Position numbers and translations under genes: made by a program
The notes under the pieces: model-generated
Told to the model about the DNA's origin: nothing
The model's input: only the letters and a program-made list of their open reading frames with translations
Database searches by the model: none
In this document: positions 9,382 through 18,462 of the stretch, piece after piece
Layout of the letters: every line of letters starts with the position of its first letter
How positions within the stretch are numbered: position 1 is the first letter of the stretch
From: an uncultured Desulfobacter sp.
GTDB taxonomy: Bacteria; Desulfobacterota; Desulfobacteria; Desulfobacterales; Desulfobacteraceae
DNA: 64,000 bases
Reading direction: 5' to 3'
Assembly (NCBI RefSeq): GCF_963665355.1
Contig: NZ_OY762229.1
Span: 1,364,001 to 1,428,000, forward strand

Positions 9382-10052
9382 AACGCATATACGTTGAAAC
9401 CAGTGCCGGAGAAAGACCTGACGGAAAAGCCATGAGCATGACCGCAACCAGCCCGGGATCTTTGCGCCTCTACCTCATCCGGCACGGTGAAACCGAGTGG
9501 GCGCTATCCAGCCGGCACACCGGTCTCACAGATATTCCATTGACCGCCAACGGTAAAACCCAGGCGCAAACCCTTGGCAAGCACCTTTGGGGCATCCGGT
9601 TTAACCATGTGCTCACCAGTCCGCTGAAGCGTGCCCGGCAAACCTGCGAGCTGGCCGGGCTGGATAAAGTATCAATCATCGAACCAGACCTGACGGAATG
9701 GGACTATGGCGATTACGAAGGAAAGCGAACTGTGGATATCTTCAAGGAACGACCGGCCTGGAATGTTTTTCGGGACGGTTGTCCGAACGGTGAAATGCCC
9801 GCACAGGTTTCCGGGCGGGCTGATCGGCTCATTGCCCGCCTTCGAACAATGGATGGAAAAGTGGCGCTTTTTTCCCATGGCCAGTTCGGCGGGGTCCTGG
9901 CCGCACGATGGATCGGATTGCCATTAATCGAAGCGTGGCATTTTCCGCTCGGCACAGCAGCTCTCAGCATTTTCAGCTTCAACTCCCACCATCCCGAAAT
10001 ACCTGTCATTGATTTGTGGAATGCAACCGTAAACCAGGAAGGAGTTTCCTGA
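9360..10052 (+). CDS. Histidine phosphatase family protein
   Basis: A phosphoglycerate-mutase-like phosphatase of up to 230 residues. The catalytic histidine lies in [34 protein letters not shown] supplies the second phosphate-binding arginines, and [19 protein letters not shown] carries the second histidine. This family dephosphorylates small phosphate esters, such as sugar phosphates or alpha-ribazole-phosphate, and the substrate cannot be read from sequence. The start is uncertain: ATG 9360 has an AGGA site and overlaps xfp by 22 bp, while ATG 9432 would give a 206-residue protein closer to the family's usual start. The stop overlaps the ATPase start by one base (TGATG), so the two are translationally coupled. 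Confidence 0.85.
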   Translation: MESNQKIERIYVETSAGERPDGKAMSMTATSPGSLRLYLIRHGETEWALSSRHTGLTDIPLTANGKTQAQTLGKHLWGIRFNHVLTSPLKRARQTCELAGLDKVSIIEPDLTEWDYGDYEGKRTVDIFKERPAWNVFRDGCPNGEMPAQVSGRADRLIARLRTMDGKVALFSHGQFGGVLAARWIGLPLIEAWHFPLGTAALSIFSFNSHHPEIPVIDLWNATVNQEGVS

Positions 10053-12565
10053 TGAAGGCGCAGACTACCACAAATAAACCTGAATCCAAAATACCATCGG
10101 AGCCGGACGCAAAGCACGACCTGAAATCCCTGCCCCTGTCCGAAGTGCAGAAAAAATTGGACAGCTCGCCGGATGGCCTGAGTCAGGCCGAGGCTGAAAA
10201 ACGGTTGAGCCAATACGGACCCAACGAGATCGAAGAAAAAAAAACCAATCTGTTGCTCAAGTTCCTGTCGTACTTCTGGGGACCTATCCCATGGATGATA
10301 GAGGCCGCGGTAATTCTCTCGGGCGCGGTCCAACACTGGCCGGATTTTTTCATCATCCTTCTTTTGCTGTTTGCCAACGCCGTGGTCGGATTCTGGGAAG
10401 AACATGAGGCGGGCAATGCCATAGACGCCTTGAAAGCCAAACTGGCCATCAAAGCCCGGGTCAAACGGGATGGAAAGTGGGAGACACCGCCGGCGCGGGA
10501 ACTGGTGCCGGGAGACGTGATCCGCCTGCGGTTAGGCGACATTGTGCCAGCTGATGCGCGCATGCTGACCGGCGACCCCGTGGAGGTAGATCAGTCGGCA
10601 CTGACGGGAGAATCCCTGCCCGCAACGTGTAAGTCCGGCGAGGCAGTGTTCTCCGGATCAATCATCCGCCGGGGGGAAATCAGCGCCCTTGTTTATGCCA
10701 CGGGCGCAGACACCTATTTCGGCAAGACAGCGCAACTGGTTCAGCAGGCCGACACCGTCAGCCACTTTCAAAAAGCGGTGTTGAAGATCGGCAATTATTT
10801 GATCATCCTGGCAGTGGTACTGGTCGCGGTGATCATTGGGGTTGCAATCTTTCGAGGAGACAAAATCCTCACCACCTTGCAGTTCGCCCTGGTATTGACC
10901 GTGGCAGCGATTCCCGTAGCCATGCCGACGGTATTATCTGTGACAATGGCGGTAGGCGCACGGTTGCTTGCCAAAAAAAAAGCGATCGTGAGCAAGCTTG
11001 TGGCAATTGAGGAGCTGGCAGGCGTGGATGTCCTGTGCGCGGACAAAACCGGCACCCTGACCCAGAACAAATTGACGCTTGGCAATCCGTTTTCCCTTAG
11101 CCCTGTCTCTGCCGGGGATGTCATCCTGAACGGTGCACTGTCATCGCGTGCCGAAAACAACGACACCATTGATCTGGCCGTACTGGATGGTCTGAAAGAC
11201 AAAGATGCGTTAAAGGATTTTGAGGTGGTTCATTTCCAGCCGTTCGACCCGGTGCATAAGCGCACCGAGGCCACTGTCAAGACCAAAGACGGCAAGGAAT
11301 TTAAAGTGACGAAGGGTGCTCCGCAAGTGATCCTGGCGTTATCGACCCATGCCGGGCCAATAGAGGCCGAGGTTGAAAAGGCGGTAGGCGGGTTTGCACA
11401 GCGAGGGTTCCGTTCGCTGGGTGTGGCACGGGCCGATGGAGACGGCGAATGGCAGTTTCTGGGTGTATTGCCCCTGTTTGATCCGCCGCGTGAAGATGCC
11501 CAGGCTACCATTGCCACTGCATTGGCAATGGGCGTGAAAATCAAGATGGTCACGGGTGATGCCCTGGCAATCGCCCGGGAAACCGCCAAGAAATTAAACA
11601 TGGGCGCAGACATTCTTGATGCCTCGGGCCTGGGCGACGTCAAACATGATGAGACTGCACAAGTGGCGGAGTCCATCGAAAAATCGGATGGTTTTGCCCA
11701 GGTGTTTCCCGAACATAAGTTCCATATTGTGGATGTTTTGCAAAAATGCGGTCACATTGTCGGAATGACGGGCGATGGGGTCAATGACGCCCCTGCTCTG
11801 AAGAAGGCCGACTGCGGCATTGCCGTATCCGGGGCTACGGACGCCGCGCGTGCGGCCTCGGACATCGTGCTGGTGACACCCGGCCTGTCGGTGATCATCG
11901 ACGCAATCAAGGAGAGCCGCCGAATCTTCCAGCGGATGAACAGCTATGCCATCTATCGGATTGCCGAGACCCTGCGCGTGCTGTTGTTCATGACACTGTC
12001 CATCCTGGTCTTTAACTTTTATCCGGTGACTGCGGTGATGATCGTGATGCTGGCCCTACTCAACGACGGCGCCATCCTGTCCATCGCCTACGACAATGTG
12101 CATTACAAAGACCAGCCCGAGTCCTGGAACATGCGGATGGTGCTGGGAATCTCCACCGTACTGGGTATCATCGGGGTTGTCTCCGCCTTTGGCCTGTTTT
12201 ATCTGGGTGAGCGCGTTTTTCATCTCGACCGTATGCATATCCAGACGTTGATGTATTTAAAACTTTCCGTGGCAGGACATCTGACAATCTTCCTCACTCG
12301 CACCCGCGGACCGTTCTGGTCGATCCGCCCTGCAAAGATTTTATGGCTGGCCGTGGTTGGCACCCAGATTGTTGCCACGCTGATTGCGGTTTACGGGTTC
12401 TTCATGACACCGCTGGGCTGGGGGTGGGCCCTCTTTGTCTGGGGCTATGCATTGATCTGGTTTCTGGTGAACGACTGCTTGAAACTGCTGGCCTACAGGA
12501 TTTTCGACCCGATCGGCGTGTCATCACCCGCCAAAAAATCGGGCGATTTAAACCCGCCAGAATGA
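10052..12565 (+). CDS. Plasma-membrane proton-efflux P-type ATPase (P3A type)
   Basis: This 837-residue transporter has an N-terminal cation-ATPase domain ([20 protein letters not shown]), the actuator loop ([20 protein letters not shown]), the phosphorylated aspartate Asp331 in [16 protein letters not shown], a KGAP nucleotide-binding loop and the hinge [20 protein letters not shown]. Multiple membrane segments flank these. The close match to fungal/plant-type H+-ATPases ([20 protein letters not shown]) points to H+ export rather than Ca2+ transport. I chose ATG 10052 because GAAGGAG lies just before it; an in-frame GTG at 10016 is less likely. It could restore pH or drive ion gradients, perhaps paid for by phosphoketolase-derived ATP, which is inference. 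Confidence 0.93.
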   Translation: MKAQTTTNKPESKIPSEPDAKHDLKSLPLSEVQKKLDSSPDGLSQAEAEKRLSQYGPNEIEEKKTNLLLKFLSYFWGPIPWMIEAAVILSGAVQHWPDFFIILLLLFANAVVGFWEEHEAGNAIDALKAKLAIKARVKRDGKWETPPARELVPGDVIRLRLGDIVPADARMLTGDPVEVDQSALTGESLPATCKSGEAVFSGSIIRRGEISALVYATGADTYFGKTAQLVQQADTVSHFQKAVLKIGNYLIILAVVLVAVIIGVAIFRGDKILTTLQFALVLTVAAIPVAMPTVLSVTMAVGARLLAKKKAIVSKLVAIEELAGVDVLCADKTGTLTQNKLTLGNPFSLSPVSAGDVILNGALSSRAENNDTIDLAVLDGLKDKDALKDFEVVHFQPFDPVHKRTEATVKTKDGKEFKVTKGAPQVILALSTHAGPIEAEVEKAVGGFAQRGFRSLGVARADGDGEWQFLGVLPLFDPPREDAQATIATALAMGVKIKMVTGDALAIARETAKKLNMGADILDASGLGDVKHDETAQVAESIEKSDGFAQVFPEHKFHIVDVLQKCGHIVGMTGDGVNDAPALKKADCGIAVSGATDAARAASDIVLVTPGLSVIIDAIKESRRIFQRMNSYAIYRIAETLRVLLFMTLSILVFNFYPVTAVMIVMLALLNDGAILSIAYDNVHYKDQPESWNMRMVLGISTVLGIIGVVSAFGLFYLGERVFHLDRMHIQTLMYLKLSVAGHLTIFLTRTRGPFWSIRPAKILWLAVVGTQIVATLIAVYGFFMTPLGWGWALFVWGYALIWFLVNDCLKLLAYRIFDPIGVSSPAKKSGDLNPPE

Positions 12566-12588
12566 GGGAAGAGAGAAGGAGTGGAGTA

Positions 12589-14676
12589 ATGAATATTTTC
12601 AAAAACATGGGCATTGGTAAAAAACTTATCGTATCGATTCTTTTTGTCAGTATTTTGGGGATAACCCTTTTATCCGTGTTCATTTATAGCCGGTCAAGGA
12701 CTCTTCAGATTTTTATTTCAATGGAGAATGCCAGAAACCTATCGGAAAAGTATTCCAAGGATCTCGAGGCCAAACTTGAATTGCCCATGAATACCGCAAG
12801 GAACCTGGCCCAAATCATGGAAGGATTTGAGACCCTTGGCCCGGATGAGCGACGCAGGGACTATAACAATATTCTAAAGGGCATTCTTGCTGCAAATCCT
12901 GAATTCCTCGGTGTCTGGACATGTTGGGAACCCGATGCTTTGGACGGGCTTGACGCAAGCCTCGCCAATACTCCGGGAACGGACGCCACCGGGAGGTTCA
13001 TCCCGTACTGGAACCGGGCCAGCGGAACCATAATCTTAGAGCCGCTGGTCGATTATGACAAGAACGGGGCTGGCGACTATTACCAGATTTCCCTGAAAAC
13101 GGGAAAAGAATCCATCATTGATCCCTACCAGTATCCAATTGCTGGTGAGAATGTACTCCTCACCAGCCTTGTCGTACCCATCAAAAAAAACGGTAGCGTT
13201 GTAGGTGTTGCCGGTATAGATATTGGGTTGTCGTCTTTGCAGAGTATTGTTGAGGGGATAAAACCATATGGAACAGGTGTATCAGCCATTTTCAGCAATA
13301 AAGGAATCGTAGCAGCACACTTTGACCCATCCAGACTGGGAAAACAGATGCGTGAATCGGAAAAGGATATGAACGGTGAATTTAGCGACAGCTTCGCCGA
13401 CCAGGTTGCTGTGGGTCAGGAATACGCCTTTTCTATATATTCACCACAGATGAAAACCACTATCCAAGTCATAGCCACACCGTTTACCATAGGAAATACG
13501 GTGACACCCTGGTCCTTTGCCGTGGGCATACCCATGGATAAAGTCCTGGCCCCGGTAAAATCAATGATGTATTTTACCATTCTAATCGGGGTTGCCGTTT
13601 TAGCGTTCATATCCATTGCCGTTGTTTTGATTTCCAGGGGTATCACTTCTCCAATCCGACGTACAATGGAGATGGTCAAAGACATCAGCCAGGGCGAAGG
13701 TGATCTGACCCGGCGACTGGATGCTACAAGTCACGATGAGCTAGGCGAGCTGGCTTTGTATTTCAACCAGTTCATCGAGAAATTGCAGAGCATTATTGGT
13801 AGTGCTACAGCCAATGCCGATACTGTGGCCTCGGCATCAACTGAATTGACAGCGATTTCTGACCAGATGACCAGAAATTCCGAGAATACAGCGGAAAATT
13901 CACAGGCTGTTGCTGCGGCTGCAGAAGAGATGAGCACCAATATGAACAATGTATCTTCGGCTATGGAAGATACATCGGCGAATATCCAGATGATCGTATC
14001 AGCAGCAGGAGAGATGACATCCACCATCCAGGAAATTGCCAACAACACCTCCCAGGGCAATACGATCACCCAAAAAGCAGTCCAAACAGCAGATAATGTA
14101 TCCCAAAAAGTACTCAACCTGAGCAAAGCCGCCAGAGATATCAGCAAGGTAACGGAAGCCATTGCCGATATTTCTGCACAGACCAATCTGCTGGCATTGA
14201 ACGCCACCATTGAAGCAGCCAGGGCCGGAGATGCCGGCAAGGGATTTGCCGTGGTTGCAGGAGAGATTAAGGCTCTGGCCCATCAGACGGCGCAGGCTAC
14301 CAATGAAATCAATACCAAAATTTCCGATGTTCAGGCCACCACAACTGATTCTGTCAAGGCCATTGAAGAGATTGTCAGTGTCATTAATGATATCAATGAT
14401 ATAATGACCACCGTGGCCACGGCCATTGAGGAACAATCGGCCACAACGCTGGAAATTTCCAAAAATGTGAGTCAGGCGGCTTCCGGAGTGGAAGATGTCA
14501 ACGACAATATGGGCCAGATTTTGGGGGCAACGGCTGAAGTAACCCAGAATATTTCAAAGGTCAGCCAGGATGCGGCACAGATGAATTCCGGCAGTGCCCA
14601 GGTCAATAAAGGTGCCAAAGAGCTCTCCAAATTAGCTATAGATTTAAATCAGATGCTCCGTCAGTTCAAAATTTAG
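12589..14676 (+). CDS. Methyl-accepting chemotaxis protein with Cache sensor
   Basis: A 695-residue receptor. The first membrane helix is at about residues 12-35 ([20 protein letters not shown]). An extracytoplasmic double-Cache domain spans roughly 45-315, with the typical [16 protein letters not shown] and [20 protein letters not shown]. The second helix is near 325-350 ([20 protein letters not shown]), followed by a HAMP domain and a long cytoplasmic coiled coil. The hairpin tip [20 protein letters not shown] binds CheA/CheW in this family. Cache domains usually sense small organic ligands; the ligand is unknown. ATG 12589 has a GGAG site 23 bp after the ATPase stop. No C-terminal CheR-tethering pentapeptide is seen. 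Confidence 0.93.
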   Translation: MNIFKNMGIGKKLIVSILFVSILGITLLSVFIYSRSRTLQIFISMENARNLSEKYSKDLEAKLELPMNTARNLAQIMEGFETLGPDERRRDYNNILKGILAANPEFLGVWTCWEPDALDGLDASLANTPGTDATGRFIPYWNRASGTIILEPLVDYDKNGAGDYYQISLKTGKESIIDPYQYPIAGENVLLTSLVVPIKKNGSVVGVAGIDIGLSSLQSIVEGIKPYGTGVSAIFSNKGIVAAHFDPSRLGKQMRESEKDMNGEFSDSFADQVAVGQEYAFSIYSPQMKTTIQVIATPFTIGNTVTPWSFAVGIPMDKVLAPVKSMMYFTILIGVAVLAFISIAVVLISRGITSPIRRTMEMVKDISQGEGDLTRRLDATSHDELGELALYFNQFIEKLQSIIGSATANADTVASASTELTAISDQMTRNSENTAENSQAVAAAAEEMSTNMNNVSSAMEDTSANIQMIVSAAGEMTSTIQEIANNTSQGNTITQKAVQTADNVSQKVLNLSKAARDISKVTEAIADISAQTNLLALNATIEAARAGDAGKGFAVVAGEIKALAHQTAQATNEINTKISDVQATTTDSVKAIEEIVSVINDINDIMTTVATAIEEQSATTLEISKNVSQAASGVEDVNDNMGQILGATAEVTQNISKVSQDAAQMNSGSAQVNKGAKELSKLAIDLNQMLRQFKI

Positions 14677-14683
14677 AAAGGAC

Positions 14684-14717
14684 CGGTTTCACGGATATTC
14701 CATTCACCGCTGAATGC
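14684..14717 (+). pseudogene. Possible tiny shard of the histidine phosphatase gene
   Basis: ACCGGTTTCACGGATATTCC and the next dozen bases resemble 9520-9550 of the histidine phosphatase gene and would encode TGFTDIPFTA against [10 protein letters not shown]. The match is about 30 bp long, so it is suggestive only. It fits the pattern of gene shards in this window. Confidence 0.4.
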
Positions 14718-14768
14718 GGGAGTGGTGTCGGGTAAGACATAATCAGATATGACCAAAGGAAGAGACAC

Positions 14769-14852
14769 ATGAACATAAGCCCTTATGCAAAAAAACTGGC
14801 CAAGCCAGCTATGTTGGTTCGCGTAAAAGGAAAATTGTATTATGAACAATAA
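14769..14852 (+). pseudogene. pgm: Phosphoglucomutase gene 5' shard
   Basis: A 27-codon frame with a ribosome site (GGAAGAG) reads MNISPYAKKLAKPAMLVRVK then GKLYYEQ and stops. This resembles the N-terminus of alpha-phosphoglucomutases of the type 'MKISPLAGKPAPxSMLVxVPxLxxAYY'. The frame ends where the next motif (KPDP...FGTSGHRG) should follow, and that very motif occurs as a separate shard at 20986-21076. The shard overlaps the ATG of the AAA+ ATPase gene, so its ribosome site may now serve that gene by translational coupling. Confidence 0.6.
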
Positions 14853-15924
14853 GACACTGCAAACTCTTTTACCGAAAGCCGCTGCGACCAGTATCTTTGA
14901 AATGAGCGGAGCTGAGTTTGAGCCGGATATTGCTGCTAAAATGTGGTCTAAAATATTAAATCATAAGTGGATTCTTTCTGAAAAAGTCGGCCGGGACGTC
15001 GGTTTACGGACCGCCTGCATTGATTTTTTAGAAAATATGGAACAGGCTCATGATGAATACAGGACCTATAAACACAAAGATATCCTCATGGAGATGGGAG
15101 CACAGACTTTCAGCAGGGAAATGTGGGATACCATAGCCGACTCTCAGCCCCCAAAGCAATTGGTGCAGCGCAGAATAATTCTGCCCCTGAAAGAAGAAAC
15201 CCTTGCACAAAAACATGGCGTTGTTCATCCCAGAGCAATCATATTTTTCGGACCTCCAGGCACAGGAAAGACTCATTTTGTAAAGGCCATAGCAGGTGTT
15301 TTGTCCTGGTGGTACATTGAGATTCTACCGAGCATGCTTATGGTGGATGGCGTTGAAAAAGTCGGGGCAAATCTGCGTGAAGTCATGCAAAAGGCGGGAA
15401 ATCTTGATAAAGTTGTCCTTTTTGTAGATGAATTCGAAGAAATCGCCGGCAGCCGTGACAGGGCAGACAGGATTGATAAGTCCATTACTAACGAATTTTT
15501 AAAACAGATTCCCCTGCTCAAGAATCAAAAAAACAAAATACTCCTGGTTTGCGCCACTAATTATATCCGGCAGCTGGATGCTGCTATGCTCAGACCTGGA
15601 AGGTTTGACTGTGTTATTCCGGTTGGCGGATTGGATAGGCAAGGAAGGACAACCATCCTTGAATATTATATTGCAAAGCTTAATATCGGGCAAATCAATA
15701 TGGATCAACTTATTGAAATGACATCCGGGCTCACCCCTGCTGACATCCAGTATCTTTTTGATCAGGTTGCATATTTTGCATTTGAGCAGGAGATTATTGA
15801 TAAAAAGGACTACCGGGTAAGCACAGATACATTCATTCAAATAATGTCAAAAGTTCCCCCCTCTCTGAGCCATGAAGTAATTGAAGAATTTGAAAAAGAC
15901 AGGATCACCTATTCACGGGTGTAA
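14842..15924 (+). CDS. AAA+ ATPase linked to HflK-HflC
   Basis: This 360-residue protein has one AAA+ module of the FtsH/Vps4-like class: Walker A GPPGTGKTHFVKAIAG, Walker B VVLFVDEFEEIAGSRDRADR, sensor 1 LLVCATNYIRQLD and the arginine-finger/second region AAMLRPGRFDCVIPVGG. There is no zinc-protease domain and no membrane helix. The N-terminal ~110 residues carry AAKMWSKILNHKWILSEKVG and RDVGLRTACIDFLEN, a block that resembles a motif in DUF4032-type proteins (from memory, not certain). It lies 98 bp upstream of hflK and hflC on the same strand. In other bacteria HflKC bind the AAA+ protease FtsH, so an AAA+ partner here is noteworthy. Substrate and function are unknown. Confidence 0.8.
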   Translation: MNNKTLQTLLPKAAATSIFEMSGAEFEPDIAAKMWSKILNHKWILSEKVGRDVGLRTACIDFLENMEQAHDEYRTYKHKDILMEMGAQTFSREMWDTIADSQPPKQLVQRRIILPLKEETLAQKHGVVHPRAIIFFGPPGTGKTHFVKAIAGVLSWWYIEILPSMLMVDGVEKVGANLREVMQKAGNLDKVVLFVDEFEEIAGSRDRADRIDKSITNEFLKQIPLLKNQKNKILLVCATNYIRQLDAAMLRPGRFDCVIPVGGLDRQGRTTILEYYIAKLNIGQINMDQLIEMTSGLTPADIQYLFDQVAYFAFEQEIIDKKDYRVSTDTFIQIMSKVPPSLSHEVIEEFEKDRITYSRV

Positions 15925-16022
15925 AGCAGCGTTATGTAAGTGGTAAAATGGACTAAATAGTATTCGCCCTGAACAAACAAACGTCGATGAAGCTGATCGG
16001 CTCATTAATCAGGAGGTAAGTT

Positions 16023-17072
16023 ATGACTGAACAGAAGCCCCCCCCGGGGGGATCCAAACCGACTTCGAATGACGTGCTGAAAAAAATTCTACAACAGTTT
16101 AATAGATTTAAAGGTGGTCCTGTCTTAATTCTTGTTGCTGGTGTGATTGTGGTGGTCTTATGGACTGCATGGTTCACCGTCCAACCGGAGGAAACGGGGA
16201 TTGTACAGCGCTTCGGCAAGGTCATACGCACGGCCGGTCCGGGACTGCATTTCAAATTGCCTTATGGTATCGAAAAAGTCAGTTTGCTGCCCACGGCTCG
16301 CGTGCTAAAAGAAGAGTTCGGGTTTCGGACGGTTTCGGTTTCCACAGTTCCTGGTGAAAAGACCCGCTATGATACGAGCGGCACCTATAAGGACGAGTCG
16401 CTGATGCTCACCGGGGATTTGAACGTCATAGATGTTCAGTGGATCGTCCAGTACCGCATCGAAGACCCGATCCGATACCTGTTCCAGGTCCGCGACATTT
16501 TGAAAACAATCCGTGACACTAGCGAGGCGGTCATGCGCCGCGCGGTCGGCAACCGTCTGGGCAGCGATGTACTGACCACCGGACGGGTGGCAGTGGCCAG
16601 TGAAGCCAAAAACGAAATCCAGAAAATCCTGACAGCCTATAATTCCGGCGTGCGACTGGTTACCGTGGAACTTCAGGATGTAACTCCTCCGGATACGGTT
16701 AAACCTGCCTTTAATGAAGTCAACGAGTCGCGTCAGGACAAAGAGCAAACGATTAATAAAGCCCAGGAACAGGCCAACCGGGAAATCCCCAAAGCCCGAG
16801 GGGTGGCGACCCAAAGCATCAGTGAGGCCGAAGGTTACGCACTGGAACGTATAAACCGGGCCAAAGGTGAGGCCAATCGTTTTGAGGCCATTTTAGGACA
16901 ATACGAACAGGCGCCGCAGGTTACACGCCGGCGGCTGTATCTGGAGGCCATGACCGGTTTCCTGTCAGACATGAAAGGACTTTATATCGTGGATAAGGAC
17001 CAGAAGGCCATGGTGCCCTGGCTCCCATTGGAATCCAGTGGACAACCATCCGCACAAGGGGGAAAACCATGA
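16023..17072 (+). CDS. hflK: HflK, SPFH/band-7 membrane protein
   Basis: A 349-residue protein with a Pro/Gly-rich start, one membrane helix at about residues 33-53 (VLILVAGVIVVVLWTAWFTV) and an SPFH domain starting QPEETGIVQRFGKVIRTAGP. The C-terminal helical region (REIPKARGVATQSISEAEGY) is typical. HflK and HflC form a large membrane cage that regulates FtsH in known bacteria. AGGAGG before ATG 16023 is a strong ribosome site. The following hflC overlaps by four bases (ATGA), so the pair is made together. At 349 residues it is shorter than E. coli HflK, but no conserved part is obviously missing. Confidence 0.93.
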   Translation: MTEQKPPPGGSKPTSNDVLKKILQQFNRFKGGPVLILVAGVIVVVLWTAWFTVQPEETGIVQRFGKVIRTAGPGLHFKLPYGIEKVSLLPTARVLKEEFGFRTVSVSTVPGEKTRYDTSGTYKDESLMLTGDLNVIDVQWIVQYRIEDPIRYLFQVRDILKTIRDTSEAVMRRAVGNRLGSDVLTTGRVAVASEAKNEIQKILTAYNSGVRLVTVELQDVTPPDTVKPAFNEVNESRQDKEQTINKAQEQANREIPKARGVATQSISEAEGYALERINRAKGEANRFEAILGQYEQAPQVTRRRLYLEAMTGFLSDMKGLYIVDKDQKAMVPWLPLESSGQPSAQGGKP

Positions 17073-18043
17073 AGTTTACCTTGAAAGCAGTAACCCTCGC
17101 AATAGTGATGGCGATCGGTATAGTACTCTATGGCGGTCTATATACATTGGAAGAGGGTCTACAGGCCATTGTCGTGCAGTTTGGGCGGCCTGTTGGGGAA
17201 CCGGTGACCAAAGCCGGGCTGCACATGAAACTGCCATTTGTGCAGGAGGTCCGGCGATTCGAAAAGCGTCTGCTGGTCTGGGACGGAGACCCGAACCAGG
17301 TTCCCACCAAAGGGCGCGAGTTCATCTGGGTGGATACCACGGCCCGATGGCGGATTGCCGATGCAAAAAAATTTCTGGAGAATGTGGCCAGCGAAAATGG
17401 CGCCCAGTCGCGCTTGAACGATATTCTTGATTCGGTGGTACGAGACCAGGTGTCGAGCAGCGAACTTGTTGAACTCGTGCGCAGCGCATCGTGGGAAGTG
17501 CCCGAGGGCGAAGCTTTGAAAGAGATCCCAAAGGAGCGCGAAGAGGAACTTAAAAGGGAGATTGCCCGGGGCAGGGAGGAGATCACCCGAACAATACTGA
17601 CTGAAGCACAGAAGATCATCCCGCAATACGGTATTGAACTTGTGGATGTGCGCATCAAGCGCCTCGACTACGTTGAAAGCGTCCGTGAAAAGGTCTATGA
17701 GCGCATGATTTCCGAGCGCAAGCGCATTGCCGCGCAGTTCCGTTCCGAAGGCGAGGGACGCAGCGCCGAGATCCTCGGCACAATGGAAAAACAGCTGCGC
17801 CAGATCCGTTCAACCGCCTACCGCCAGGTGCAGGAGGTCCAAGGCAAAGCCGACGCTGAAGCGACGCAAATCTACGGTCAAGCATACAATAAAAATCCGG
17901 AATTCTATGCCTTTTTGCGCACCCTTGAAAGCTACAAGGAGAAAACGAATAAGAATTCCGTACTGATTCTCACCACGGACAGCGACTTTTATCAATATAT
18001 CAAGCAGGCGAGCCCCGGGGAAAAAAGTCGGGGAGGTCTATAA
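17069..18043 (+). CDS. hflC: HflC, SPFH/band-7 membrane protein
   Basis: A 324-residue partner of HflK. It has an N-terminal membrane anchor (AVTLAIVMAIGIVLYGGLYT), an SPFH domain (EEGLQAIVVQFGRPVGEPVT, GLHMKLPFVQEVRRFEKRLL) and a charged coiled-coil C-terminus with YGIELVDVRIKRLDYVESVR, the typical HflC signature. Its start overlaps the hflK stop, which implies coupled translation and a stoichiometric complex. A MITE-like element begins three bases after its stop codon. Confidence 0.94.
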   Translation: MKFTLKAVTLAIVMAIGIVLYGGLYTLEEGLQAIVVQFGRPVGEPVTKAGLHMKLPFVQEVRRFEKRLLVWDGDPNQVPTKGREFIWVDTTARWRIADAKKFLENVASENGAQSRLNDILDSVVRDQVSSSELVELVRSASWEVPEGEALKEIPKEREEELKREIARGREEITRTILTEAQKIIPQYGIELVDVRIKRLDYVESVREKVYERMISERKRIAAQFRSEGEGRSAEILGTMEKQLRQIRSTAYRQVQEVQGKADAEATQIYGQAYNKNPEFYAFLRTLESYKEKTNKNSVLILTTDSDFYQYIKQASPGEKSRGGL

Positions 18044-18045
18044 AT

Positions 18046-18155
18046 GGTACTGGGCTCGTACTATTCCAGAACACCATAAGTTGTGCTTTTTAAAATTGAA
18101 AACCCACGATATCTTGTGGATTTTCTGCTACGCAGAATGATACGAGCCCAGTGCC
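18046..18155. mobile_element. MITE-like element with 15-bp terminal inverted repeats
   Basis: GGTACTGGGCTCGTA (18046-18060) and TACGAGCCCAGTGCC (18141-18155) are inverted copies with one mismatch. Between them lie two more inverted pairs: AAAACCCAC (18099-18107) with GTGGATTTT (18116-18124, one mismatch), and TTCTGC/GCAGAA (18123-18137, perfect). The 110-bp unit has no coding capacity. It separates hflC from an SDR shard. The structure fits a non-autonomous miniature transposable element or a strongly folded RNA element; no second copy was noticed in the window. Confidence 0.55.
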
Positions 18156-18269
18156 CATCTTGGTGAACCAATAGATATTGCTTATGGAATACTTTATCTT
18201 GTATCTGACGAATCAAAATTTATTACTGGAAGTGAATTAGTTATTGATGGAGGTTATACCTGTAAATAA
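18156..18269 (+). pseudogene. Second SDR C-terminal shard
   Basis: Directly after the MITE-like element, a frame without a start codon reads HLGEPIDIAYGILYLVSDES, then KFITGSELVIDGGYTCK and a stop at 18267-18269. This is the last ~37 residues of a short-chain dehydrogenase (motifs 'GEPxDIAxxxLYLxSDES' and 'TGxELxxDGGY'). All catalytic residues are missing. It is a different SDR from the remnant at 1.6 kb. The element probably cut the gene here. Confidence 0.8.
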
Positions 18270-18300
18270 GATGCCTGAAAGAAACTGACCGGTTAGTTCA

Positions 18301-18399
18301 GTTCTTTCATATAACGGCCATGGGCCGCCTTGAACGTCCGTCAGCGTGCCCACAACAAACCATTAAAGAATTCAGGCTGTTGGTGGTTCTTTCATATAA
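18301..18399. repeat. Dispersed ~100-bp repeat R1, copy a
   Basis: The unit is bounded by GTTCTTTCATATAA at 18301-18314 and 18386-18399. It contains the near-palindrome CGGCCATGGGCCG and, later, CCCACAAC. Related copies are at 22591-22620 (partial), 51841-51935 and 53777-53920. It lies upstream of trkH. No coding frame is evident. Confidence 0.65.
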
Positions 18400-18462
18400 A
18401 AACAGCTTGGATGAGATGTTGGAATATCGTTTGCAATCCCGGGTGTAAAGGAGAGATGAGTA

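Noticed and set aside
10016-10051. GTG start 36 bp upstream for the P-type ATPase
   Set aside because: It lies inside the phosphatase gene; ATG 10052 has a strong ribosome site and a natural TGATG overlap.
12343-12588. Longer N-terminus for the chemoreceptor
   Set aside because: The upstream in-frame sequence lies inside the ATPase gene in another frame; ATG 12589 with GGAG and the membrane helix right after it is the proper start.
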